Shown: positions 8,350 through 17,400, counted from the first letter of the stretch. The stretch: DNA of 64,000 bases from Wenjunlia tyrosinilytica (GCF_014646055.1 NZ_BMMS01000022.1:62264-126263), one strand, 5' to 3'. The notes: a model not told the origin generated them from the sequence alone. Translations and numbers: made by a program.

Positions 8350-9696
8350 TCAGTCGAGGGGCTTGTCCAGAACGGCCTTGCGGTGGCTGAACGTCTCCAG
8401 CGAGTACCGGCCGTGGTAGCTGCCCATGCCGCTCTCGCCCACTCCGCCGAACGGCAGGTCGGACACGGTCAGATGGGCCAGCGCCACTCCCAGGCCCACG
8501 CCGCCCGAGGAGGTCTCGGCGACGAGCCGTTCCCTCACGGCCGCCGAGTCGGTGAAGGCGTAGAGAGCCAGCGGCTTGTCCCGGTCGTTGATGAAGTCGA
8601 TGGCGGCGTCGACGCCGTCGACCTCGACGATCGGCAGGATCGGACCGAAGATCTCCTCCCGCATGACCGGAGCGTCCGGCTTCACACCGGCCAGGACCGT
8701 CGGCGCGATGTACTTGCTCGCGCGGTCGTGCTCACCGCCGACGGCGGGACGACCGGAGTCCAGCAGCGCACTGAGCCGGTCGAAGTGCCGCTGGTTGACG
8801 ATCCGGCCGTACTGCGGTGACTCGGCGGGGTCGGAACCGTACAGGGCTTCGACCGCCTTGCCGAGGGCGGCTTCGAGTCCACGCGCCGTCTCGGGGTCGG
8901 TCAGGACGTAGTCGGGGGCGACGCAGGTCTGCCCGGCGTTGAGGAACTTGCCCGCCGCCAGCCGTGAGGCCACCGTCTCGAGGTCCGTGCCGCGGTCCAC
9001 GAAGGCCGGGGACTTGCCGCCGAGCTCCAGGGTGACCGGGGTGAGGTGCTTGGCGGCGGCGCTCATCACGATGCGGCCCACCGTGCCGTTGCCGGTGTAG
9101 AAGATGTGGTCGAACCGCTGCTCCAGCAGGGCGGTGGTCTCGGGAATCGCTCCTTCGACAACGGCGACCGCCTCGGTGTCGAGGTAGTCCGGAAGGTACT
9201 CGGCCACGGCGTCGGAGGTGGCCGGAGCCAGTTCGCTGGGCTTGAGGACCACGCAGTTGCCCGCGGCGAGGGCGCCCACCACGGGGGCGAGCAGCAACTG
9301 GAGCGGGTAGTTCCAGGGAGCGATCACCAGGACGACACCCAGAGGGTCGTACACCGTCCAGGCATCGGCCCGCCCCAGGAACTCGGGAACGGGCGCGGGC
9401 TCCGGGCGCAGCCACTCATCCAGGTGTTCGAGGGTGTGGTCGATCTCCCGGACGGTGAAGTCGATCTCGGTGCGGTAGGCCTCCGCACTGCTCTTTCCCA
9501 GGTCCGCGTGGAGGGCCGCGGCGAAGTCCTCGGCGTGGTCGGTGAGCAGGGAGCGCAGTTGGCGCAGCTGGTGGGTGCGCCATCGCGCGGGCCGGGTGCG
9601 GCCGGTGCGGAATGTGGTGCGCAGGCGGGCGACGAGATCCGCGCTGCGTTCGCCGAGGGTGGCCGGGGCGTCGGTCTCGGATGTGGCGGGGGTCAT
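8350..9696 (-). CDS. aldehyde dehydrogenase (ALDH3-like)
   Basis: 448 residues, NAD(P)-dependent oxidation of an aldehyde to an acid. Seen: VIAPWNYPLQLLLAPVVGAL (cofactor region), the general-base Glu in VTLELGGKSP, the catalytic Cys in NAGQTCVAPDYVL, and the FGPILPI and PFGGVGESG motifs. Length and motif style fit the class 3 / fatty-aldehyde group. The DJ-1-like gene is 70 bases upstream on the same strand, so the two probably form an operon for reactive-aldehyde detoxification; that role is inferred. Confidence 0.93.
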   Translation of the reverse strand: MTPATSETDAPATLGERSADLVARLRTTFRTGRTRPARWRTHQLRQLRSLLTDHAEDFAAALHADLGKSSAEAYRTEIDFTVREIDHTLEHLDEWLRPEPAPVPEFLGRADAWTVYDPLGVVLVIAPWNYPLQLLLAPVVGALAAGNCVVLKPSELAPATSDAVAEYLPDYLDTEAVAVVEGAIPETTALLEQRFDHIFYTGNGTVGRIVMSAAAKHLTPVTLELGGKSPAFVDRGTDLETVASRLAAGKFLNAGQTCVAPDYVLTDPETARGLEAALGKAVEALYGSDPAESPQYGRIVNQRHFDRLSALLDSGRPAVGGEHDRASKYIAPTVLAGVKPDAPVMREEIFGPILPIVEVDGVDAAIDFINDRDKPLALYAFTDSAAVRERLVAETSSGGVGLGVALAHLTVSDLPFGGVGESGMGSYHGRYSLETFSHRKAVLDKPLD

Positions 9697-9766
9697 GGAT
9701 GCCTCGATGGGTGGAGTGTGCGGGGTGCGGGGTGCGCTGGGCGGTGTGCGCTCGGCGTCGCGCGGG

Positions 9767-10471
9767 TCAGTCGCGGCTCAGGACGGAGACGAGTTCGCGG
9801 GCGAGCCGCTCGGACGAGGCGGGGTTCTGCCCCGTGTACAGATTCCGGTCGGTGACGGTGTGGGTGGTGAACGGGTCGGCCGCGACGTAGTCGGCGCCCA
9901 GCTCCACCAGGCGGTCCTCGAGCAGCCAGGGGGCCTTGTCGGCGAGGCCGACGGCGTTCTCCTCGGCGTTGCTGAAGCCGGTCAGGCGGTATCCGGCGAA
10001 CGGCCAGCTGCCGTCCTCGCGGCGGGCGGCGAGCAGGGCGGCGGGGGCGTGGCACAGCACGGCGACCGGCTTGCCCGAGTCCAGGGCGTCGGTGAGGAGC
10101 CGACCCGAGGTCTCGTCGACGGCGAGATCCTCCATGGGGCCATGCCCTCCGGGGTACAGCACCGCGTCGAACCGGTCGAGGTCCACCTCCTCGAGCTTGG
10201 CCGGGTGCTCCAGCTCGCCGCTGACCGACTTCAGGTAGGCGCCTGTCTCGTCCGCGCGGTCCTGTCCGCCGTTGGCCTCGGCGGTCAGGCTGCCCGCGTC
10301 GACGGTGGGGGTGACGCCGCCGGGCGTCGCGAAGGTGATGTCATGGCCCGCCTCGCGCAGGATGCGGTGGGGAGCGGCGAGCTCTTCGGCCCAGAAGCCG
10401 GTGGGGTGCGCGGTGCCGTCCGCGAGTGTCCAGTGGTCGGCGCCGGAGACGACGAAAAGGATGGAAGTCAC
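9767..10471 (-). CDS. DJ-1/PfpI family protein (Hsp31-like)
   Basis: 234 residues from a GTG with GGAGACCCC upstream. The nucleophile elbow is AVLCHAPAALLA, with the Cys near residue 130. The early Glu in TGFWAEELAAPH and the YPGGHGPM loop fit the Hsp31/type III glyoxalase subgroup, whose members turn methylglyoxal into lactate or act as chaperone-like proteins. Pairing with an aldehyde dehydrogenase supports a role in carbonyl stress. The exact activity is not decided by sequence. Confidence 0.88.
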   Translation of the reverse strand: MTSILFVVSGADHWTLADGTAHPTGFWAEELAAPHRILREAGHDITFATPGGVTPTVDAGSLTAEANGGQDRADETGAYLKSVSGELEHPAKLEEVDLDRFDAVLYPGGHGPMEDLAVDETSGRLLTDALDSGKPVAVLCHAPAALLAARREDGSWPFAGYRLTGFSNAEENAVGLADKAPWLLEDRLVELGADYVAADPFTTHTVTDRNLYTGQNPASSERLARELVSVLSRD

Positions 10472-10524
10472 GAGGGGTCTCCTCCGAAGGGATTGCGGAC
10501 CTTGCAGAGCTTGAGGTGGTCAAG

Positions 10525-10563
10525 CACTTAATGCATGTAACTAGCAATGATTGAGAAAGTCAA
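10525..10563 (-). promoter_or_regulatory. probable promoter and operator for the DJ-1/ALDH operon
   Basis: Reading leftward, TTGACT (10563-10558) is followed after 17 bases by TTACAT (10540-10535), a fair -35/-10 pair. The -10 lies in an AT-rich imperfect palindrome around ATGCAT (TTAATGCATGTAA), the kind of site bound by MarR or HxlR repressors. No such regulator is adjacent. Confidence 0.45.
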
Positions 10564-11121
10564 GTAGTTGTCGGTCCGCGCTGCCGACCTGTCGGCCGTG
10601 GACGGCCCGTGAAGCCAGCCTTGCACGATCGCCGCCGGGTGGCGGGGCGGCGAGACAGGCGGACCGCCCGCCGCACGGGTCCGCCACCGCGGCGGGGCGC
10701 AGGTGAGTGCCCATCAGCGGCAGACAGCGGCAGACAGCGGCGATCCACGGCAGCCCGCGTCACAGGCAACGCGGTCGAACCGCACCGCCGGGTGCTCCGG
10801 CTCGACAGCGGTGCCCACACGGTGGCGGAGCAGGCTCGGAGCGTCGGAACCTCGATCCGCGCGGGCGCGGCCGGCACCGCCAACGGCCCGGCCGACGCTC
10901 GGGCCGGGCCCGCGGTCAGGCCAGGATGCGGGCGACCGCACGGGCGACGACCTCGCCGAGGTCGTCGGTCTCGGAGAACGCACGACGCTGGACATCGGCT
11001 CGGTTGCCGCGCTCCAGCACGCGGTTCAGGCCTTCCTGGAGGCCGTTCCCCGCAGGCCGTTCCTCGGAGGCCGTTCCCCCGAGGCCGCTGCCAGGGACCG
11101 CTTCCCGCCGGCGCCCGGCGC
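10564..11121. other. gene-free region with short repeats and a coding-like remnant
   Basis: No full gene. Three copies of a 10-bp unit (CAGACAGCGG type) lie at 10713-10740. A minus-strand frame ending at 10916 reads RGNRADVQRRAFSETDDLG and then VVARAVARILA with about 88% G/C at third positions. It lacks a good start and merges into 14-bp repeats, so it may be the decayed 3' end of a gene. Confidence 0.4.
11038..11079. repeat. three 14-bp tandem repeats
   Basis: Three head-to-tail copies: GGAGGCCGTTCCCC, GCAGGCCGTTCCTC, GGAGGCCGTTCCCC, followed by a broken fourth. They lie just behind the bacterioferritin gene. Confidence 0.7.
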
Positions 11122-11655
11122 TCAGACCCCGAGGAGGTCGATGATGTCGTCGGCGTGCTCCTCCTCCTGCTCGAGGATCGTCTCCATCATCCGGCGCGTG
11201 GTCGGGTCGTGGTCACCCAGCCAGCGAATGATCTCCTGGTAGGTGGAGATGGCGATGCGCTCGGCGAGCAGATTGTTCTCCAGCATCGTCCTCAGGTCCT
11301 CGTCCGACGGCGTGGTGTAGTCGGTGTGGGCCCGCTGGGCCAGCGTCGTCGGATCGAAGTCGGGCGCGCCACCGAGCTGCGAGATCCGTTCGGCGGCCAT
11401 GAGCGCGTGCTGCATCTCCTCCGCGGCGTGCTCCGTGAACTCCTGCGACACCTGTGCCCGGTCGATGCCCGTGGCCGAGATGGCGTGGCGGGTGTACCTC
11501 AGCCAGCAGACCACCTCGGTCGCGATGACCTCGTTGAGGACACCGATCACACGGTGCTTGTCGAGGCCGTAGGTGTCGGTGACCGCACCGGCCTCCATCT
11601 TCTGCCGGGCCTCTTCGCGGATCCTAGTGACGTCCAGGACGAAGTCGTCGGTCAT
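11122..11655 (-). CDS. bacterioferritin-like ferritin-fold protein
   Basis: 177 residues, a four-helix ferritin-like di-iron protein. Metal-ligand motifs are EVVCWLRYTRHA, EHAAEEMQHALMAAERI and the late EEEHADDIIDLL, with Glu/His in the expected helices. Members store iron or protect DNA from oxidants. The start is the ATG at 11655 (MTDDFVLDVTRIREEARQ). No haem-ligand Met is evident at the usual bacterioferritin position, so a DNA-protection or ferritin-like role is as likely as a true bacterioferritin. Confidence 0.88.
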   Translation of the reverse strand: MTDDFVLDVTRIREEARQKMEAGAVTDTYGLDKHRVIGVLNEVIATEVVCWLRYTRHAISATGIDRAQVSQEFTEHAAEEMQHALMAAERISQLGGAPDFDPTTLAQRAHTDYTTPSDEDLRTMLENNLLAERIAISTYQEIIRWLGDHDPTTRRMMETILEQEEEHADDIIDLLGV

Positions 11656-11806
11656 GCCTGCCCAATCCTCTGCTCGCACCCGCACGGACAGGCCGGAGCG
11701 TTCCCCGGGGCCCCAGGACCGTCACGTGCGGTGGCGCAAGTTGACCGGTTCGCCGCAACCTCGACAGGCCCCGTCCCGGGCGTGGCGCCACCGCACCCGA
11801 AACGAC

Positions 11807-11844
11807 GGCTGCGCCGGACCCGCTCTCACGGGTCCGGCGCAGCC
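11807..11844. terminator. perfect 15-bp stem-loop between bacterioferritin and helicase genes
   Basis: GGCTGCGCCGGACCC pairs perfectly with GGGTCCGGCGCAGCC across an 8-base loop, 20 bases behind the helicase stop codon. It should terminate helicase transcription. Confidence 0.8.
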
Positions 11845-11863
11845 GGGTCAATCGGGTGGGCGC

Positions 11864-13366
11864 CTACGCGGCGGTGCGGCGGGGAGCCGACCGCTCCGAG
11901 AATCCGGCGCGCGAGCCGGAGCCGCGGCGCACCTGAGCCGAACGGCTGCGGCGGCCGCGGCTCGAGGAGGCGCTGCGCGAGGGGCGCTCGGGAGCGGGCG
12001 CGGTGACGGTGACCGGGACGCCCGAGGGCACCCGGGCACCGGTGACCCTGGTGAGCTCGGAGTCACCGGGGCGCACCTGGGCGACGCGGGCGGTGATGCC
12101 GGCGGTGGCCATCAGCCGGGTCATCTCGCGCCGCTGGTTCGGCAGGACGAGGGTGACGACGCTGCCCGACTCGCCGGCGCGGGCGGTGCGTCCGCCGCGG
12201 TGCAGGTAGTCCTTGTGGTCGGTGGGCGGGTCGATGTTGACGACCAGGTCCAGGCCGTCCACGTGGATGCCGCGGGCCGCCACGTTCGTCGCGACGAGCG
12301 CGGTGACATGCCCGTTCTTGAACTGCTCCAGGGTGCGGTTGCGCTGGGGCTGGGACTTGCCGCCGTGCAGGGCGGCCGCCCGCACTCCGTTGGACAGCAG
12401 ATGCCGCGTCATGCGGTCGACGGCGTGCTTGGTGTCCATGAACATGATCACCCGGCCGTCGCGGGCCGCGATGTGCGTGGCGGCGGCGTGCTTGTCGCCG
12501 TCCGAGACGTGCAGCACGTGGTGCTCCATCGTCGTCACGGCCCCGGCGGACGGGTCGACCGAGTGGACCACGGGGTCCGACAGGAACCGGCGCACCAGCT
12601 TGTCGACATTGCGGTCCAGCGTGGCCGAGAACAGCATCCGCTGCCCATCGGCCCGCACCTGCTGGAGCAGGGCGGTGACCTGCGGCATGAAGCCCATGTC
12701 GGCCATCTGGTCGGCCTCGTCGAGCACGGTGATGCCCACCTGGTCGAGGTGGCAGTCGCCGCGGTTGATCAGGTCCTTGAGCCGTCCGGGGGTGGCCACG
12801 ACGACCTCGGCGCCATTGCGCAGCGCGTTGGCCTGCCGCGAGATCGACATACCGCCGACCACGGTGGCCGTGCGCAGGCGCACGGCCTGGGCGTAGGGGG
12901 TCAGGGCGTCGGTGACCTGCTGGGCGAGCTCACGGGTGGGGACGAGCACCAGGGCCAGCGGCCGGCGGGGCTCGGCTCGCCGGCCGGTGGTGCGGGCGAG
13001 CAGGGCCAGCCCGAAGGCGAGGGTCTTGCCGGAGCCGGTGCGGCCGCGGCCGAGGACGTCACGGCCGGCCAGCGAGTTCGGCAGCGTCGCCGCCTGGATC
13101 GGGAACGGGGCCGTTACGTCGTTGCGGGTGAGCGCGGACAGCAGCGGGGCCGGCATGTCCAGATCGGCGAAGGCCTCGACCGGGGGAAGGGCCGGGGTGG
13201 TGCTGACCGGCAGAGCGAACTCGCCGTGCGCGGCGGCGGCCGGCTTGCGGCGGCCCGGAGCCTGGGTACGGGGGTGCTGACGGCCGCCGGGGCCGCCGCC
13301 CTGGCCCCGCGAGGAGAAACGCTCGTTGGATCGGGTGGAGCGGGTGGATCGGGTGGTGCGGTTCAT
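11864..13366 (-). CDS. DEAD-box ATP-dependent RNA helicase
   Basis: 500 residues. Motif I is GRGRTGSGKT, motif II VLDEADQMADMG, motif III FSAT, and motif VI HRGGRTARAGESG; the Q-motif region reads PFPIQAATLPNS. N- and C-terminal tails (about 75 and 70 residues) are basic and rich in Arg, Ser and Gly, as in cold-shock helicases that unwind structured mRNA or assist ribosome assembly. The start has GAGGAAGG upstream. It lies 300 bases behind the cold-shock protein gene on the same strand with a strong terminator between, so the two are neighbours but probably separate transcripts. Confidence 0.95.
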   Translation of the reverse strand: MNRTTRSTRSTRSNERFSSRGQGGGPGGRQHPRTQAPGRRKPAAAAHGEFALPVSTTPALPPVEAFADLDMPAPLLSALTRNDVTAPFPIQAATLPNSLAGRDVLGRGRTGSGKTLAFGLALLARTTGRRAEPRRPLALVLVPTRELAQQVTDALTPYAQAVRLRTATVVGGMSISRQANALRNGAEVVVATPGRLKDLINRGDCHLDQVGITVLDEADQMADMGFMPQVTALLQQVRADGQRMLFSATLDRNVDKLVRRFLSDPVVHSVDPSAGAVTTMEHHVLHVSDGDKHAAATHIAARDGRVIMFMDTKHAVDRMTRHLLSNGVRAAALHGGKSQPQRNRTLEQFKNGHVTALVATNVAARGIHVDGLDLVVNIDPPTDHKDYLHRGGRTARAGESGSVVTLVLPNQRREMTRLMATAGITARVAQVRPGDSELTRVTGARVPSGVPVTVTAPAPERPSRSASSSRGRRSRSAQVRRGSGSRAGFSERSAPRRTAA

Positions 13367-13609
13367 GGTGAACCTTCCTCGAGACGGCACGTGTCGAGGA
13401 AGTCCCGGCGGCCGCGGGCCGCGCGAGGAATCACAAGAGACGAACCGGATGTCGAATGCGAAGCATGGACGGTGGAAAGCCGTGCGATGGGCTTCGAAAC
13501 AACGGTCGGCGCCTGCCGTCGAACGGCGGCCGAATTGCCGGACCGTGGAGATGTGCCGTCCGGCAATGCCCGCGATCGGGCGGCGCGCCCGTGCCGGACG
13601 GCAACGGCT

Positions 13610-13636
13610 CGGGCCCGCACCTCGGGTGCGGGCCCG
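13610..13636. terminator. perfect 11-bp stem-loop behind the cold-shock gene
   Basis: CGGGCCCGCAC and GTGCGGGCCCG enclose a 5-base loop, 30 bases behind the cold-shock stop codon. Confidence 0.75.
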
Positions 13637-13665
13637 TGCTGCGCGGCAGGTGCCGCGCTCTCGGA

Positions 13666-13869
13666 TCAGACGACGGTGATGTTCTCGGCCTGCGGGCCCT
13701 TGGGGCCCTGCGTGACGTCGAACTCCACCTTCTGGCCCTCGGCCAGCTCACGGAAGCCCTGAGCGTTGATGTTGGAGTAGTGGGCGAAGACGTCGGCGCC
13801 GCCGCCGTCCTGGGCAATGAAGCCGAAGCCCTTTTCGCCGTTGAACCACTTCACGGTTCCAGTAGCCAT
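13666..13869 (-). CDS. cold-shock protein (CspA family)
   Basis: 67 residues, the whole protein one cold-shock domain: [18 protein letters not shown] (RNP1) and DVFAHYSNI (RNP2). It binds single-stranded RNA/DNA and acts as an RNA chaperone. AAGGAG lies before the ATG. The leader is unusual: about 100 bases upstream a hairpin is followed by a run of T, so expression may be set by attenuation. Confidence 0.97.
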   Translation of the reverse strand: MATGTVKWFNGEKGFGFIAQDGGGADVFAHYSNINAQGFRELAEGQKVEFDVTQGPKGPQAENITVV

Positions 13870-13963
13870 GTCAATCTCCTTCGGGGGCTGTTCGGGAGGC
13901 CCGCACCGTGCGGGCTCCTTGTCGCCGCGATGATCACCCGACCGGAGAAGAACACCGGAAAAC

Positions 13964-14000
13964 AAAAAATGCGCCTGGAGGTTCAGAACCAGCAGGCGCA
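13964..14000 (-). terminator. terminator-like hairpin in the cold-shock leader
   Basis: On the minus strand TGCGCCTG pairs with CAGGCGCA and an inner GGTT with AACC; TTTTTTG and more T follow directly. This is the best intrinsic-terminator shape in the window, yet it lies upstream of the cold-shock gene, between it and a TAGACT -10-like box (14011-14006). It may attenuate transcription or cap the 5' end of the message. Confidence 0.6.
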
Positions 14001-14079
14001 CACAAAGTCTATGGGAACCACAACTGCAACTGAGATCGACTCTAGCACGGGGCAGTGCCGGGGCAGCCGGTCGAGGCCG

Positions 14080-14093
14080 GTGACCGTGGTCAC
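14080..14093. promoter_or_regulatory. 14-bp palindrome in the csp / DUF5996 divergent region
   Basis: GTGACC-GT-GGTCAC is a perfect inverted repeat of the kind bound by dimeric repressors. It lies between the divergent cold-shock and DUF5996 genes. The rest of 13870-14220 holds no gene. Confidence 0.35.
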
Positions 14094-14220
14094 AGGCAGT
14101 GAGCGTGGTGGGTGTGCGTCGTCTCGGAGGAAGCGGCGCGAGATGCCACGGCTGCCCCGGCGTGGTCATGATTGACATGGCCGGGCCCGCAGGAGCGCCC
14201 GGGCAGGGAAGGGAAGCGCG

Positions 14221-15165
14221 ATGGAGTTGTTCCCGCCTATGCCGCTCGGCGAGTGGCAGGACACCAAAGAGACGCTGCACCGGTTCGCGCAGGTCGTCGG
14301 CAAGGTCCGCCTGGCCGCGAGTCCGCGGCGCAACCACTGGTGGAACGTCCCCTTCCACCTCACCGGGCGGGGGATCACCACTCGGCCCATGGGCCAGGTG
14401 GACGGCAATCCGATCTTCACCGTCGACTTCGACTTCGTGGGCCACCGGCTGGTCGTGAGCACGGTCGACGGCGCGTCGATGTCCTTCCCGCTCCTGGGCC
14501 AGTCCGTGGCGTCGTTCCACCGCGCCACCATGGACGCCCTGGCCGCGCTCGGAGTCCGGGTGGACCTCGACGTCCCGAGGCCGTACGACCTGCCGGACGC
14601 CGACCGGCCGTTCGCCGAGGACACCGAGCACGCGGCCTACGACCCGGTCAAGGCCAACCGCTACTGGCAGGTCCTCAGCCAGGTGAGCCTCGTGCTGGAC
14701 GAGTTCGGGTCGGGCTTCTCGGGGAAGGTGAGCCCGGTCCACCACTTCTGGCACACCTTCGACATCGCCTACACCCGGTTCTCCGACCGGCAGATCGAGC
14801 AGCCGCCGCAGCTCGACCCGGTGACCCGGGAGGCGTACTCGCGTGAGCTGGTGAGTTTCGGCTTCTGGTTCGGGGACGACAATTTCGGCGAACCCGCGTT
14901 CTACTCCTACACCGCTCCGGAGCCGGAGGGCCTGGCGGGGGAGCCGCTCGTCCCGCCCTCCGCGCGGTGGGTCCCCTTCAGGGGCAGCCATCTCGCCGTC
15001 CTGCCCTACGACGGCGTCCGGGCGCAGGACGATCCGCGGGCCGCCGTCCTGGGCTTCTACGAGAGCGCCTACCAGGCCGGAGCGGCACGCGCCGGCTGGG
15101 ACGTCGCGCGGCTCGCGAGCCCAGGAGGGGTGACGGATCCGCAGCTGCGGGTGCCCCCGGGCTGA
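14221..15165 (+). CDS. DUF5996 family protein
   Basis: 314 residues with GGAAGGGAAG before the ATG. The sequence ([74 protein letters not shown]) matches a conserved actinobacterial family of unknown function. His and Trp are clustered in the HHFWHTFD segment and could bind a metal, which is a guess. No signal peptide or membrane segment. It stands alone, facing the TetR gene. Confidence 0.8.
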   Translation: MELFPPMPLGEWQDTKETLHRFAQVVGKVRLAASPRRNHWWNVPFHLTGRGITTRPMGQVDGNPIFTVDFDFVGHRLVVSTVDGASMSFPLLGQSVASFHRATMDALAALGVRVDLDVPRPYDLPDADRPFAEDTEHAAYDPVKANRYWQVLSQVSLVLDEFGSGFSGKVSPVHHFWHTFDIAYTRFSDRQIEQPPQLDPVTREAYSRELVSFGFWFGDDNFGEPAFYSYTAPEPEGLAGEPLVPPSARWVPFRGSHLAVLPYDGVRAQDDPRAAVLGFYESAYQAGAARAGWDVARLASPGGVTDPQLRVPPG

Positions 15166-15250
15166 ACACGGCAGCACGCGGCCGTGCTCCGCCGCGTGCA
15201 TCCGGCCCACCCGTCGTCCACCCGGTGGTCCGGTCGGTTGCGGTGGTGCG

Positions 15251-15874
15251 TCAGGGGGACGCTCGGACGATGTCCCGGAAGGCGTCGGCCGGATCGCGCT
15301 CGCCGATGAACCGGCTCACATTGCCGGACAGGCACAGCGTCGCGAACCCATGGGCCAGCGACCACGCGGCCAGGGCCGAGGACTCGGCATCGGGTACGGG
15401 GGTGCCGAGGGGGAGTCCCGAGCGCAGCAGTTCACCGGTCTGCGCCTGCGCCGCACGGAGGTCGGGGTCGTCCCGGCGCAGCAGGCCGGGCTGGAACATC
15501 ACCTCGAAGTGCGCCGGATGGGCGAGTGCGAACCGCACGTACCGCACACCCATCTCGAGCAGTTCCTTCGACGCGGGCACTGCCTCCGCTTCGATCGAGG
15601 CGGCGAGAAGCCGGTGCCCCTCGGCGGCGATCGCGGTGAACAGCCCGCTCTTGTCCTTGAAGTGGTGGGCGGGGGCCGCGTGCGAGACACCGGCCCGCCG
15701 CGCCAGGTCCCGCAGGCTGATCGCCGCGGTCCCCCGTTCGGCGATCAGCGCGACGGCCGCGTCGAGCAGGGCGCGACGCAGATCGCCGTGGTGGTAGGCG
15801 CGTTCTTCCGGTGCACGCGTCTGCGGCGTCCGCGCCTGCGGCATCCGGGCTTCCGGCGGGGGTGCTTCTGGCAT
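15251..15874 (-). CDS. TetR-family repressor
   Basis: 207 residues. After a 25-residue Pro/Ala/Glu tail comes the TetR helix-turn-helix ([20 protein letters not shown], then [20 protein letters not shown]). The C-terminal ligand domain has the late [14 protein letters not shown] segment typical of the WHG-type subgroup. It is divergent from the SCO6745-family gene, with two perfect palindromes between. A TAGACT box ends six bases before the ATG, so the message may be leaderless. It very probably represses itself and the divergent gene. Confidence 0.92.
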   Translation of the reverse strand: MPEAPPPEARMPQARTPQTRAPEERAYHHGDLRRALLDAAVALIAERGTAAISLRDLARRAGVSHAAPAHHFKDKSGLFTAIAAEGHRLLAASIEAEAVPASKELLEMGVRYVRFALAHPAHFEVMFQPGLLRRDDPDLRAAQAQTGELLRSGLPLGTPVPDAESSALAAWSLAHGFATLCLSGNVSRFIGERDPADAFRDIVRASP

Positions 15875-15893
15875 GAGGGGAGTCTACTCGAAT

Positions 15894-15942
15894 CTTGTCG
15901 TTGACAAGTTCGGTTTCGCCCGGCAATCTTGACAGTGTCAAG
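15894..15942. promoter_or_regulatory. two perfect TetR-type operators
   Basis: CTTGTC-GTT-GACAAG (15894-15908) and CTTGACA-G-TGTCAAG (15928-15942) share the half-site CTTG(A/T)C. Their centres are 34 bases apart, close to three helical turns. They overlap the only room for promoters of the TetR and SCO6745 genes, so both would be shut by the same repressor. Confidence 0.8.
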
Positions 15943-16009
15943 GTGTGATGAGGGTGCGACGGCTCGGAGGCGTTCTGGGCGTCGACGCACAACGGGAGGA
16001 GATACGGCC

Positions 16010-16894
16010 ATGGCCGACGAACCGGGTCCGACCCGGCGGATGTGGTGGATGCTGGAGCCGGTGCACGCGGTGCTCTACTACGCCCCCGAGGTGTTCGAGG
16101 AGGCGGCCGCCCTCGGCTACGCCGTGGACACCCGGTGGCCCAGCTACTTCGCGTGGCGGTCGGCTCCTCTGGGTGTACCGAGCGCCGAGCTGGTGGCGTC
16201 GTCGTTCTACAGCTTCAGCCCGCGGATGGTCGAGGAGCATGTCAGGGGCGCCTGGGCGGTGGCCGCTCCCCAGCGGGTCCTGGAGGCTCGGACGCACGCG
16301 ATGGACCGGGCGCTGCGCGCCGTACTGGGTGAGCTGATCGGTTCCCCGGAGCTGGCCGAGGCGGCCGCGTCGGCGCGCAGGGCGGCGGAGGCGGCCATGA
16401 CCGCGGGACGGCCCCTCGGTGCGGCCAACGCCGGGCTGTCCTGGCCGCAGGAGTCGCATCTGGTGCTGTGGCAGGCCGCGACGGTGCTGCGCGAGCACCG
16501 CGGCGACGGGCATGTGGCGGCCCTGCTGACGGCGGGGCTCGACCCGCTCGAGTCCCTGGTGTCGTTCGCCGCGGTCGGCGCCGCGTCCACCGAGGTGTTC
16601 GGCAGCCGCGGGTGGAGCGACCAGGAGTGGAAGGAGGCCCGGGAGCGGCTGGCGTCGCGCGGCTGGCTCGACGCCGAGGGCCGCGCCACGGAAGCGGGCC
16701 TCGAGGGTCGCGCGGCGATCGAGCGCCTCACCGACGAACTGGCCGCCGGTCCCTGGCGGGAACTCGGGCAGCGGGACACCGGCAGGCTCGCCCAGCTCCT
16801 CGGACCGGTCGTGCACGCGGTCCTCGCCTCCGGGCTCCTTCCGGGCGAGAGCACGCTGGGCATCGGCAGGGCCCCAACCCCCACCGCGGTCTAG
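16010..16894 (+). CDS. SCO6745 family protein (SalK-like helix-turn-helix)
   Basis: 294 residues with GGGAGGAG before the ATG. It reads as an all-helical protein: MWWMLEPVHAVLYYAPEVF at the start, FYSFSPRMVEEHVRGAW, and a winged-helix-like C-terminal third (WKEARERLASRGWLD, ATEAGLEGRAAIERLTDELA). The family is common in Streptomyces and of uncertain function. The PVHAV opening is a known family hallmark. Control by the divergent TetR protein is strongly suggested by the operators. Confidence 0.82.
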   Translation: MADEPGPTRRMWWMLEPVHAVLYYAPEVFEEAAALGYAVDTRWPSYFAWRSAPLGVPSAELVASSFYSFSPRMVEEHVRGAWAVAAPQRVLEARTHAMDRALRAVLGELIGSPELAEAAASARRAAEAAMTAGRPLGAANAGLSWPQESHLVLWQAATVLREHRGDGHVAALLTAGLDPLESLVSFAAVGAASTEVFGSRGWSDQEWKEARERLASRGWLDAEGRATEAGLEGRAAIERLTDELAAGPWRELGQRDTGRLAQLLGPVVHAVLASGLLPGESTLGIGRAPTPTAV

Positions 16895-16904
16895 GCGGTT
16901 GGGG
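16872..16904. terminator. stem-loop overlapping the SCO6745 stop codon
   Basis: CCCCAAC...CCGC pairs with GCGGTTGGGG, with a bulge on the left arm; the TAG stop is in the loop region. Likely terminator. Confidence 0.5.
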
Positions 16905-16933
16905 TGGACCCCCGATTCGGGCCGCCCCCGCCG

Positions 16934-17146
16934 CTATCTGAGCAGACTTCCCATGAGGCTGAGGACGCCCAGGAGAAGGGTGAGGGTGGCGCCGAAGGTC
17001 ACGGCTCCACGATGGATGGCGGAGGGAAGCGTGGCTCCGTCGATGCGGGCCAGGCAGCCGGCGGCGGTGCCGATCATGGCGGCCACCAGTGCCGCGGTTG
17101 TCAGTGCGAGCAGGAGCAACGCCACATGGGTCATTGAGTCGTGCAC
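16934..17146 (-). CDS. small membrane protein, two transmembrane helices
   Basis: 70 residues. A GTG start is fixed by an excellent GAAGGAGG seven bases upstream. Two hydrophobic helices (VALLLLALTTAALVAAMIG and TFGATLTLLLGVLSLMGSL) flank a short loop AGCLARIDGATLPSAIHRG, suggesting an inner-membrane hairpin. I do not recognise the family. No operon partner. Confidence 0.7.
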   Translation of the reverse strand: MHDSMTHVALLLLALTTAALVAAMIGTAAGCLARIDGATLPSAIHRGAVTFGATLTLLLGVLSLMGSLLR

Positions 17147-17400
17147 GATGCCTCCTTCTACGAGGTGCCCGGCAGGTCTTCACCGAAGCGTTCGGCACCT
17201 TTCGTGAGCCGGTGGACGCATGCGGCAGTGGAGCATTGCCGAACGAGGTGACGTCGCAGCAGGTCAGGCCTCCACTATGAGCTTTCGACACGGTTGACTG
17301 CCGGAAGCGCACCGGAAGCGGGGCCGGTGCCGCGGCGCGGCCGGGGGGCCGGAGGCGAGGGCCGGGCCGGGAAGGCGCGCGCTGCGGCAGCTGCCGAGCC

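Noticed and set aside
13456-14175. Plus-strand frame across the cold-shock gene
   Set aside because: Antisense to a clear cold-shock protein and across its terminator; no ribosome site.
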